Origin: JABWAM01 sp964653025
GTDB taxonomy: Bacteria; Verrucomicrobiota; Verrucomicrobiia; JABWAM01
Assembly (NCBI GenBank): GCA_964653025.1
Contig: CAZZBZ010000023.1
Coordinates: 1 to 41,580, forward strand
Reading direction: 5' to 3'
DNA length: 41,580 nt
Below are positions 7,136-15,034 of the stretch, piece after piece. The notes under the pieces are model-generated. The model was not told the DNA's origin. It searched no databases and worked only from the letters and a program-made list of their open reading frames with translations. The stretch's first letter is position 1. Each line of letters begins with the position of its first letter. The position numbers were made by a program, and so were the translations under genes.

Positions 7136-9724
7136 TTAATCGGGCATTTCCACAAACATCACGTCGTCGAACCAGACGGTGTAGTCGGACCGGGCTGCGG
7201 CGTAATCGCGGGCCATGTCGAACACCGGCAGTTTGCTGGCCTTCCAGTCCGCGTATTCCTTCTCCCCCTCGTCGGGGCGGACCTCGATCGCAACCTGCGC
7301 GAAGCGTGCGTCAGGCGGGCTCGTGGCCACGGCGTACATGAAGTTTAGTTCCACCCACTTCTCGGTCGTCTCGAGGAATTTCACCGAATCATCCGCTGAC
7401 CACTTTTCGCACGGCTTGCCCTCGGTATTGAACCAGGAGACGCGGACGCTCGCCACCTGTTTCAGGGGTTGGAACGTCGTCCGGGCCCGCGCGGAGACGA
7501 AATACCGGGCACCGGGACGCACCGCGATCCTTCCGCCGGCGAAGACCTCCGCCCGTTCCGAAGGACGGCAGTCCACACGCAGGCTCTTCGCCCCGCCGTG
7601 GACCATTCGGTCCTCCACGCCGACCCGGGCGGTGGTGAGCGGTTGGACCTCCCAGCCCCTCATGCCCTCCTCGAATCCGCCGTTCGCCACGAGGTTCTTG
7701 AAAGCCTTGTCGCGACGGGCCAGTTCTGCCGTCACCACCCGGTGCCATGGCCGCAAGCACCACTCCGGCCGCATCGCCTGGCGGTACAGGCCCCAATCCA
7801 GCGCTGCGGTGGAGCGGTTCTGCTTCAGGATCGCCGCCCGCTCCTCCCCGAGAAGCCAGGCCTGGCGGAGCGCTTCCAGAAGCCTGGCCTCGGACTTGTC
7901 GGTGAGCGTTTCGTCCGGCTTGAACTTGCCCATCGGATCCACGGCGATGCCCAGCGCGAGGAGTTGGCGGTAAACCCGCGTCAGGCCGGTCAGAATACGA
8001 GTATACTTCAACCCAACCTCCGCGAAGCGAATCCGCTCTCGCTGGCGGTCGGTCTCCGCGAGCTTCAGCGCCTCCTGGAGAAGCGCGGCACACCGGTCCT
8101 GCACGTCCTCCGGAAAAATCAGATGCCAGTTGGAAATGGTCGAGGTGAAACTGCCGATGGCGGCGTCTTCCGGGTATCGCTTCGCAAACTCCTGCAGGAC
8201 GTGGAAGTTGCGATCAATGCTCTCTTCCCACGTCTGGAAATAGCGGGCCATGACCGGCGCCGCCCTGGGACCGTAGGCGTGGAGGTAGAAGTCGTCGAGG
8301 ATGGCCTTCGGATCGCGGTGGGCGTTCCACATCAGCTTCGTGAGCAGGTAGTAGGTGGGCGCCATGTTGGCGTAGTCGCGCCCCGACTCGCCGTAGAGCC
8401 CGATGAAGCCGTTGTCCTTCATCCAGGCCGTGTTCTCCGCCAGGAGTTTTGTGTGGAGCCACGGCAGGTTCATCCAGTAATGCGTGCCCCAGTACTCGCG
8501 CCCGACGATACGGAAGCCGAGCCGGTGGAAGGCCGCGGCGTTTCGTCGGAACTCGTCCCGCGTCGCCGCGTCGCGGAAGATGGAGCAGTAATGGGTGTTC
8601 GAAAGCACCGCGTTGTCCTCGATCTTCTCCAACTTGGCCGGCGCGTTGCGGTAGTTGAGGTAGGCGAAAATCCCAACCCGCTTCTCCGGGTTGGCGGCGC
8701 GCACGGCGCGCGCGACCTCGTTGACGAACCCGAAGACGCGGTTGGACGCCACGCGGGGAAAGTCGTCGCCGAGGTCCCGAGCCCGGCAGTCCCCGCACTC
8801 GCAACTCGCGTTGCCGTCGTCGGGCGAGACGGAGGTCACCGTGTTTTTCTCCTCCCGCTTCCCGAGGACGTTGTGAACAATGAGGTTCACCACTTCCGGG
8901 TTGGAACTGCAAAGCTGGTAGGGCTGTCGCCGAGCCGTCTTCGGTTTCTCCGCCGCCACCCAGTTCTCCGGGCTCACCAGGGGCCAGTATTCCGGGTGCT
9001 CGTCGAAACTGACGCCCTTGAGGTGGCTGCTCCAACTGTGCCCGTACCATCCGGAGAGCGTGCGCCCGAGACGCTGGTGTTTTCCCCATTCGTCGAAGCT
9101 CGGGGGGCTTGGGAGATCGGGCGGATCGTGGAGTTCCCGTTCCGGGGAGAAGCGATAGCCGTAATCGAACGAGCGCACCCGGAAGTCGGGGGCCTGGCGG
9201 ATCTCCGTCTCCGGCACCGCGAGGGTCTCTCGGCGAGGAACCTCTTCCTCGCCCGGCCAGAGCCAGCGCACGCCGCACACGCCCTCGAGAAATTCGCAGA
9301 CGGCGAAGAAGGAACCGCGGCGAACGCCGAGCAACGGCGGGGTGTTGTTCGCATCGTCGCCGGCGAGGATCAGGTTCCCTTTAACCGTTTTGATGAGGAA
9401 CCCCTCCAAGGGAAAGTCCTTCGTGGAGACTCCGAGCTGTTCGGTCAGGCGGCTGCCCCCCACGGCGAGGCAGCTCGGGCCGGGAGGGGGCACGTCATCC
9501 GTGACGATGGGAAGCTTCTCGCCCGTGATCTTCTCGATGGTGCGCTGGAGTTCCTCGGCGGCCTCGATCTGGAGCTTCAAGGCGCCCCTGGCGACGACGA
9601 TCGCGGAGACCGGCTGTCCGTCGGGGGAACCGGCCACGATCATCTTCGCCTGTGCGGAAAAAACGAGGCCAGTGAGAAAGACGCCGCCCAACACCCCCCT
9701 CGCGAGTTTCCTGAACAGGTTCAT
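7136..9724 (-). CDS. Secreted DUF4838 protein with C-terminal carbohydrate-binding-like domain
   Basis: The 862-residue protein starts with a signal peptide (RGVLGGVFLTGLVFSAQA). Residues ~30-130 resemble the alpha-glucuronidase/GH20-type N-terminal domain (LKLQIEAAEELQRTIEKITG). The DUF4838 core follows, with its cysteine cluster SVSPDDGNASCECGDC (Cys308, 310 and 313). From about residue 690 a lectin-like CBM4_9 domain begins (NLVANGGFEEGMRGWEV) and ends in VWFDDVMFVEMPD. The start at 9724 is chosen over the longer frame because it directly precedes the signal peptide. DUF4838 proteins are widespread in PVC glycan loci, but their reaction is not established. It is followed by the DegT gene and preceded 7 bp upstream by a related CBM protein, suggesting one transcript. 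Confidence 0.87.
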   Translation of the reverse strand: MNLFRKLARGVLGGVFLTGLVFSAQAKMIVAGSPDGQPVSAIVVARGALKLQIEAAEELQRTIEKITGEKLPIVTDDVPPPGPSCLAVGGSRLTEQLGVSTKDFPLEGFLIKTVKGNLILAGDDANNTPPLLGVRRGSFFAVCEFLEGVCGVRWLWPGEEEVPRRETLAVPETEIRQAPDFRVRSFDYGYRFSPERELHDPPDLPSPPSFDEWGKHQRLGRTLSGWYGHSWSSHLKGVSFDEHPEYWPLVSPENWVAAEKPKTARRQPYQLCSSNPEVVNLIVHNVLGKREEKNTVTSVSPDDGNASCECGDCRARDLGDDFPRVASNRVFGFVNEVARAVRAANPEKRVGIFAYLNYRNAPAKLEKIEDNAVLSNTHYCSIFRDAATRDEFRRNAAAFHRLGFRIVGREYWGTHYWMNLPWLHTKLLAENTAWMKDNGFIGLYGESGRDYANMAPTYYLLTKLMWNAHRDPKAILDDFYLHAYGPRAAPVMARYFQTWEESIDRNFHVLQEFAKRYPEDAAIGSFTSTISNWHLIFPEDVQDRCAALLQEALKLAETDRQRERIRFAEVGLKYTRILTGLTRVYRQLLALGIAVDPMGKFKPDETLTDKSEARLLEALRQAWLLGEERAAILKQNRSTAALDWGLYRQAMRPEWCLRPWHRVVTAELARRDKAFKNLVANGGFEEGMRGWEVQPLTTARVGVEDRMVHGGAKSLRVDCRPSERAEVFAGGRIAVRPGARYFVSARARTTFQPLKQVASVRVSWFNTEGKPCEKWSADDSVKFLETTEKWVELNFMYAVATSPPDARFAQVAIEVRPDEGEKEYADWKASKLPVFDMARDYAAARSDYTVWFDDVMFVEMPD

Positions 9725-9731
9725 CGTGGGC

Positions 9732-10334
9732 TCACTTTCCTCCCCCGGTGCCCGTGGGTGTGAGGGCCACGTCGTCGAACCACACGGTAAATGGCCCGGG
9801 GGTGTCCGCGGCGATTTCGCCCTTCCGATAGTTCGTCTCCAGTCGCACGCGCGCGACCGTGGCATCGGGTGGGCTCACCACGGAACCCGTGGCGAAGCCC
9901 AGATTCGTCCATCCCACCGTCCCGCCGACCTTCACGGTTTCGTCGTAATGACGGCTTGCGCACGCCATGCCGGGTCCCTCGCGCGTGTACCAGATCACGC
10001 GGGCGTGGACCCCCTCGGACGGGGCGTTCTCCGTCCTCACCCGGCAGGAGAGCTGGTACACGGTGTTGGGTTTGACTTCCACCGGGTTCGACGTGACAAA
10101 GCCGCGCGCGCCGGCCCCGTTAAGGATGGTCAGGCAACGCTTCCCCTGTGCGGCATCGCGATCCAGGATCCTTGCCTCGGAAGGTGCGACGATGAGGTCG
10201 AACTGCCAGGAAACCAGTCCCTCCTCAAACCCCGGGTTGATGATTTGGGGAGCCGCCGGTAGCGACGCCGCTTCCATGAGGCGACCGACGACGGCGGTAA
10301 ACACCATCAGGAGGACGAAGACGGGTCTTTTCAT
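9732..10334 (-). CDS. Small secreted CBM4_9-like carbohydrate-binding protein
   Basis: The 200-residue protein has a signal peptide (MKRPVFVLLMVFTAVVGRLM) followed by a single lectin-like domain. INPGFEEGLVSWQFD opens it, YQLSCRVRTENAPSEGVHAR is the central strand pair, and FTVWFDDVALTP closes it. The same opening and closing motifs occur in the C-terminal domain of the DUF4838 protein immediately downstream, so the two probably descend from one domain and may bind the same glycan. There is no catalytic domain. It lies 7 bp from the DUF4838 start and 21 bp from the end of the GH123-like gene, consistent with co-transcription from 12947. Confidence 0.78.
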   Translation of the reverse strand: MKRPVFVLLMVFTAVVGRLMEAASLPAAPQIINPGFEEGLVSWQFDLIVAPSEARILDRDAAQGKRCLTILNGAGARGFVTSNPVEVKPNTVYQLSCRVRTENAPSEGVHARVIWYTREGPGMACASRHYDETVKVGGTVGWTNLGFATGSVVSPPDATVARVRLETNYRKGEIAADTPGPFTVWFDDVALTPTGTGGGK

Positions 10335-10355
10335 GGCGAGGGTTGGGGTCGATCC

Positions 10356-12947
10356 TTAAAGGCCGCCCGCCGGGGCCTCGGAAAGCAGGGCGAGCAGGTC
10401 GCGCCGCGCGCGGTCGAGCCCGTTCTCTGGACCGATTAGGACGCGGAACGGGTAGGGCATGGTCGGTGACTTACCTTCCGTCCACACGATTCCGTAGGGG
10501 CTCGCGGGTCCGATGAGTGTGTCGAGGAACTTCCGGGCCCGCGCCGCCCAGGCGTCATTCGGTGACTTTGCGGCGACCTCCGCCGCCCGCCGCCGCAGGA
10601 TCGCGAGGTAGTTGGCCTCGGTCCAGCCGTCGCGCCAGCCTTCCCATGCCGCGCTCGGGATGACGCGCGTCCCGTCCCAGATCACCTGGCGCATCCATGT
10701 GTAGAGGTCGAGGCCCTGCAAGCCCAACCCCCACGCCTCCCACATCGCGAGGCGCGCAACGGCGCGGGGTGCCTTGAAGTATCCCCAGCTCCCGTAAAAG
10801 CTGATTCGCGCGTCGGCGGGCGGACGGACGGTCCCCGCGGCGCGCCATTTCAGGAACTGGTCCGCGTAGTGCGCGTTGAGGGACCAACTTTCGCAAAGCG
10901 AGGACGCCTCGTTCATCAGGTCGGGGTTCACCCCGGAGCCGGTCCAGTTCGCCTCGGGTTGCCAGCCAGCGGCCTTCGCGAGCCGCGCGATCGGCATCCA
11001 GTGCTGGCGCGTCTCGTCGGGGCCCATCTCGTCGCCGTACTTGAAGGTGAACTCGTTGAACCCCTTGCCCGCCAGGTAGTCGCGAAACTGCTTCCAGAGC
11101 CCGGTAAAGACCTTGTCCCAGAGCGGCGACCCCATCGCCTCGCCCGTCAGGCGGCAGACGTAGTTGTTGTCCGACGACAACATCCCCCCCCGCCCGTGGC
11201 GGACGGAGATACGGAAACACCCGCGCTTCGCCGCGGCCTCCACCTGCGCATCGTAGGCCGAGAAATCGAGTGGCGGGACGTTCCCGTCCGCGGCAAACGG
11301 CTCCGCGGGTTTGGCGCCCCCCTTCGCGCAGAGCGAATCGAGCGTCCTCCCGCTCGCGCGCACCCGCACGCGACGAATGTCGAGCGTGGTGTCCGAGGCG
11401 TCGCGGCAACCGTGTTCGACGGCGTCGTCGAGAACTGCGAGCGCGTGGGTCAGGTCCGTGGGTGCCTGGGCTGCCCCATCGAGCGCGTTCGAGTACTTCG
11501 ACGGTAAGGGCGCGAGCCAGTAGTAGCCGTAGAGACCCAGCATGATCTCCGGCTTTGCGGGCGGGGATACTTTCCAGACGGTGACGGCCAGGGGGAGGCG
11601 CGTCTCGCCCGCCGAACCCTTGAGCAAGACCTCGCCCCGGTAGGTGCCCGGCGGCACGCCCTTCGAGCGGAAACGCAGCCAGAGGATCGTCGTCTCCGCA
11701 CGCTTGAGGTCGAAGCGCGCCGCTGGTAGCAGCCAGAAGGCGCATTCGGCCGGGTCCTCGGGGCGGCCGGCAACCTTCGGCGTGCGGAGGCGTGTCTGTC
11801 GGAGAATCTCCACGCCCGCGCGGGGGAAAGTCGTGCTGCTCGAAGAGTTCAACTCCCCGAGGACCGCCTCGACGCCCGTGGAATCCGCCGTGGCGGTCAG
11901 GTTGATGGCGCACGCAAGGATTTCGGACGCGCCGAGATTCACCGTAACCTCGCGCAAAACTTCCCCGGGCGCGGGGCCGGCGGGGGAGAAGACGGGGCCG
12001 TCCACCATCTCGCCGAAGGCGTAAACGGAAACATCGGAAATGGGTTCGCGCTGCCATGCGACGAGCGGGGCGCCGCCGCCGACGATCTGGTCGAGGCGGG
12101 CGCCGGCCTGGCCCTTCTCCGTGAGGGGGGCAATCGCCGTGAGGGCGGCGGCCAGCATCCCCTCGAGGGATTCGGCGTCGTGAACGTTTGCCTTGTCCGC
12201 CGCTGTGGCCTGCTTCTTGAGCGTTGCGATCCGACCCTCGAGCTTCTTCCGCTCCAGGGCGTCCTGCGTCCGCTTGAGGCTGGTCTCGAGTTGGGCGGCC
12301 CGCTTCGCGCTGGATTCCTCCCGCTCCCCCGCATCCTGGGTGCGAAAGAGGAGTGGCCCGACGAAGATGCAGGCGCCCTTGCCCACTGGGGTCACAGCGA
12401 CGACGGCCTGCCCCCCGAAACCGACGATGGTTTTTGCCCCCTTGAGCTTGGAGAGGGTGTACTGATCGGTTCCCCAACCGGCGGGCTTTGGCCCCTTCGC
12501 CTGTTCGAAGGGGAAGGCCTTCTCCTCCAGCGCATAGCGATCGAAGTTGCGCTGGAGCCCGACCTGCCCCGCCCCGACCCAAGGGGGAATCGACGCGCCC
12601 ACCCCAAGACCCAGCAGGGAGCGAAGGCCGTCCCCGAGGGTAAGAAGGCATCCGCCACCCTCGAGGTAAGCGCGAACCTCGGTCGCACCCGTCGCGTCGA
12701 GCGTACCCGGGCTCGTGTCGGCGACGACCACGAGGGAGAACTCCTTCCAGCGCGCGGGGGGCACCCATTCGTCGGAACTGGTAAAGACGATCTTCCCCGG
12801 CAGAAGAAGCTTCTGGGTCCAGCGTTGGCGCTCGTAGCGGCCGTACTTGTCCCCCATGAGGAGGACGGGGCGGGCCGCTTCGGCGGCGAGGGCGGCCAGC
12901 GCGGGAAAAACGAGAAGCCCCGCGCAGAAAGCAATTGCCTTCCTCAT
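10356..12947 (-). CDS. Secreted GH123-like glycoside hydrolase (putative)
   Basis: The 863-residue protein has a signal peptide (MRKAIAFCAGLLVFPALAAL). Residues ~25-200 form a ThuA/GATase-like domain (VRAYLEGGGCLLTLGDG). A helical Lys/Glu-rich stretch at 208-262 follows, then a beta-sandwich with VPPGTYRGEVLLKG, which is characteristic of GH123/DUF4091 proteins. The C-terminal TIM-barrel-like part has FKYGDEMGPDETRQ. The Asp639-Glu640 pair fits the Asp-Glu pair that GH123 N-acetylgalactosaminidases use in substrate-assisted catalysis. The start at 12947 gives a clean signal peptide; an in-frame ATG lies ten codons upstream. It is the first gene of a three-gene secreted glycan set and diverges from the amidohydrolase operon. 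Family assignment is by motif only. Confidence 0.65.
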   Translation of the reverse strand: MRKAIAFCAGLLVFPALAALAAEAARPVLLMGDKYGRYERQRWTQKLLLPGKIVFTSSDEWVPPARWKEFSLVVVADTSPGTLDATGATEVRAYLEGGGCLLTLGDGLRSLLGLGVGASIPPWVGAGQVGLQRNFDRYALEEKAFPFEQAKGPKPAGWGTDQYTLSKLKGAKTIVGFGGQAVVAVTPVGKGACIFVGPLLFRTQDAGEREESSAKRAAQLETSLKRTQDALERKKLEGRIATLKKQATAADKANVHDAESLEGMLAAALTAIAPLTEKGQAGARLDQIVGGGAPLVAWQREPISDVSVYAFGEMVDGPVFSPAGPAPGEVLREVTVNLGASEILACAINLTATADSTGVEAVLGELNSSSSTTFPRAGVEILRQTRLRTPKVAGRPEDPAECAFWLLPAARFDLKRAETTILWLRFRSKGVPPGTYRGEVLLKGSAGETRLPLAVTVWKVSPPAKPEIMLGLYGYYWLAPLPSKYSNALDGAAQAPTDLTHALAVLDDAVEHGCRDASDTTLDIRRVRVRASGRTLDSLCAKGGAKPAEPFAADGNVPPLDFSAYDAQVEAAAKRGCFRISVRHGRGGMLSSDNNYVCRLTGEAMGSPLWDKVFTGLWKQFRDYLAGKGFNEFTFKYGDEMGPDETRQHWMPIARLAKAAGWQPEANWTGSGVNPDLMNEASSLCESWSLNAHYADQFLKWRAAGTVRPPADARISFYGSWGYFKAPRAVARLAMWEAWGLGLQGLDLYTWMRQVIWDGTRVIPSAAWEGWRDGWTEANYLAILRRRAAEVAAKSPNDAWAARARKFLDTLIGPASPYGIVWTEGKSPTMPYPFRVLIGPENGLDRARRDLLALLSEAPAGGL

Positions 12948-12998
12948 AGAAGACCAGTAGATACCAGTTGAAGCCAAAGCTGTCTAGAGATTTTTCCA
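12948..12998. promoter_or_regulatory. 51-bp divergent intergenic region
   Basis: This short gap separates the start codons of the GH123-like gene (minus) and the amidohydrolase gene (plus), so it, or the coding ends around it, must hold both promoters. I see an AT-rich TCTAGAGATTTTTCC next to the plus-strand start but no convincing paired -35/-10 boxes. Shared control of the two operons is inferred from geometry alone. Confidence 0.4.
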
Positions 12999-13889
12999 AT
13001 GCTCATCGACATCCACGTCCACTGCCAGGAACCCCGCCACCCGAAACTGGTGAGGGCCGGGGGCCTGCCCCGTCCCACGCCCGAGGTGCTCCTCGCGATG
13101 CTCGACGCCCGGGGCATCGATCGCGCGGTCGTCATGTGCGCGGTCAGCCCCGAGTTCCGCGCCACCGTGGAGACCCCCGAGGAGGTCCTCCGCATCTGCG
13201 AGCGGCACGAGGATCGCCTCATCCCGTTCTGCTGCCTCGATCCGCGCTATGTCACGAACAACATGCAGGCCGATTTCCGTCCGCTGCTCGCCGCCTACAA
13301 GGAGATGGGCTGCAAGGGGGTGGGGGAGTATATGCCGAACATTCCACTCGACGATCCACTCAACATGAACTTCTTCGCGCAGGTCGAAGAGGCGGGCCTG
13401 CCGCTCACCTTCCATCTCGCGCCAAAGCTCGGGGATTTTTACGGGTGCGTGGACGACCCCGGCCTCCCGCGGCTGGAGCGGGTGCTCCAAGCCTTTCCGA
13501 AGCTCGTCTTCCTCGGTCACTCGCAGCCCTTCTGGGCCGAGATCGGGACGAACGTCGTCGAGAACGGAGTCCGCCCCGGCTACCCGAAAGGCCCCGTGAC
13601 CCCGGGCCGTGTCGTTGAACTGATGCGGCGCCACCCCAATCTCCACGGGGACCTCTCCGCGAACAGCGGCTACACCGCGGTGACGCGCGACCCGTCGTTC
13701 GGCCTGCTCTTCCTCGAGGAGTTCCAAGACCGCCTCTATTTTGCCACCGACATCGCGGTGACCCCGCAGGAGACCCCCATCGTCGAGTGGTTCCAGGGCC
13801 TCAAGCGCGACCGCAAAATCTCCCTCGAAGCCTGGGAGAAAATCGCGTGGAAAAATGCCGCCCGCCTGTTCAGACTGAAAGTTCCTTGA
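12999..13889 (+). CDS. Amidohydrolase-2 family metal-dependent hydrolase
   Basis: The 296-residue TIM-barrel protein begins MLIDIHVHCQ, giving the metal-binding His6-x-His8 pair. Other expected ligands are His139 (LTFHL), His174 (LGHSQPFW) and Asp251 (YFATDIAVTP). Length and motif order match the amidohydrolase_2 family (decarboxylases, lactonases and uronate-related hydrolases). The substrate is not predictable. It is the first gene of a three-gene plus-strand operon; its TGA overlaps a TTG start of the next gene. Divergent placement from secreted glycan enzymes suggests a role in breaking down an imported compound. Confidence 0.88.
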   Translation: MLIDIHVHCQEPRHPKLVRAGGLPRPTPEVLLAMLDARGIDRAVVMCAVSPEFRATVETPEEVLRICERHEDRLIPFCCLDPRYVTNNMQADFRPLLAAYKEMGCKGVGEYMPNIPLDDPLNMNFFAQVEEAGLPLTFHLAPKLGDFYGCVDDPGLPRLERVLQAFPKLVFLGHSQPFWAEIGTNVVENGVRPGYPKGPVTPGRVVELMRRHPNLHGDLSANSGYTAVTRDPSFGLLFLEEFQDRLYFATDIAVTPQETPIVEWFQGLKRDRKISLEAWEKIAWKNAARLFRLKVP

Positions 13890-15034
13890 ATGCCCGTACG
13901 CCGCTGGAGCCGCTCTTCGTTGAGGGCTCAAACCCTCCGAGGAAGGGACGGATTACCGTACTCCCGAACAACCGCTGGAGGGTTGCCCCGTGGCTCGAGT
14001 ATCCCGAGGGGACGCGCGTTGGAATCTACGGCTTCCGCGCGGACCTTCTCGTCCGCAATCCCGCCCGACAGCCGCAGGATCTCCGCCTCGAACTCCGCTG
14101 GCACCATGCAGGTGACGTCGTCCGCAAGTACTTGGACTATCTCTACCAGCAGACGGGGGAGGGGACGTGGAAACTCGTTACCGGCAAGGTTCGGGGGTCG
14201 TCGGTTCACTTCGTGTTCCGTATCCCGTCGGGAAAATGCTGGCTGAGTGTGAATCCCGCATGGCACCTCGCCCATCACGCGTGCTGGTTGAAGTTGCTCC
14301 CGCGCCGCGCGCGCGTGCGGCGGATCGGTCTCACAAAAGGCGGCCGCCCCATTCATGAGGTTGTTCTCGGCAACCTGCGTCAACCAACGCTCGCCGTCCT
14401 CGCCCGCTGCCATCCGTACGAGTCCGCGAGCTCGGTGAAGGCCGTGGGGATCGTCGAGTGGCTCCTCGGGGGCTCGGCGGCGGCCCGCCAACTCCTCCGT
14501 TACTATTGCGTGCGTGTCGTCCCGATGGCCAACCCCGATGGGGTGGCACTGGGTTGTGCACGCCTCACGCGCCCCGGCGGGCATGACCTGAACATCGACT
14601 TCCTGCCGCGGAAAGACCCGACGGCAGAGGCGTTGAAAAGATGGATTGATGCTTGCCAGCCTCGGCTGTTGTTGAATTTTCATAATTGGATGAGCAAGAC
14701 GCACAACGGCCTCTACTACCGGCGGGAGCAGGAACGTCGCGCCTTCTTGCGCGCGTTCGGCCATCGGGTGTGGCACGGGCGCCGATGGCTTTGCATCCGG
14801 ATGGGGGCCGACTTCAAGCCGGGCGATCCCCCACGCCAGGTACTGGACCATTATGCGTCGGATGTTTTTGGGGCGCTGGCCTATCTCATCGAACTCCCAT
14901 GGTACGGCTGGTCGCCGTGGCTCATGCGGAAGAGCGGAGCACGAGCGTTCCGTTCCGCCTTCAAAGCCCTGCAGTTCCTTCGCCCGCGCTCCTTTTGCAC
15001 AGCGGGTAACCCCTTGATCGAGAACCGCCTATGA
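13886..15034 (+). CDS. M14-like zinc carboxypeptidase family protein
   Basis: An N-terminal beta domain (VGIYGFRADLLVRNP, residues ~45-140) precedes an M14 domain. Zinc ligands are recognisable in CHPYESAS (His176, Glu179) and FHNW (His266). MANPDGVALG matches the family's NPDG substrate-site motif, and LIELPWYG carries the probable catalytic Glu336. No signal peptide is seen. The frame has no ATG near its 5' end. I place the start at TTG 13886, which overlaps the previous TGA as TTGA; GTG 13787 is the alternative. Its end overlaps the symporter start (ATGA). Relatives with this beta domain plus M14 layout are often deacylases or amidases, so a sugar amide or ester substrate is possible. Confidence 0.75.
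   Translation: MNARTPLEPLFVEGSNPPRKGRITVLPNNRWRVAPWLEYPEGTRVGIYGFRADLLVRNPARQPQDLRLELRWHHAGDVVRKYLDYLYQQTGEGTWKLVTGKVRGSSVHFVFRIPSGKCWLSVNPAWHLAHHACWLKLLPRRARVRRIGLTKGGRPIHEVVLGNLRQPTLAVLARCHPYESASSVKAVGIVEWLLGGSAAARQLLRYYCVRVVPMANPDGVALGCARLTRPGGHDLNIDFLPRKDPTAEALKRWIDACQPRLLLNFHNWMSKTHNGLYYRREQERRAFLRAFGHRVWHGRRWLCIRMGADFKPGDPPRQVLDHYASDVFGALAYLIELPWYGWSPWLMRKSGARAFRSAFKALQFLRPRSFCTAGNPLIENRL

Noticed and set aside
7469..9763. 764-codon plus-strand open frame
   Set aside because: It lies opposite the DUF4838 gene, whose product has clear family motifs and a signal peptide; the plus frame has none.
10555..12999. 814-codon minus-strand open frame
   Set aside because: It is another frame of the GH123-like gene and is dominated by Arg, Gly and Pro.
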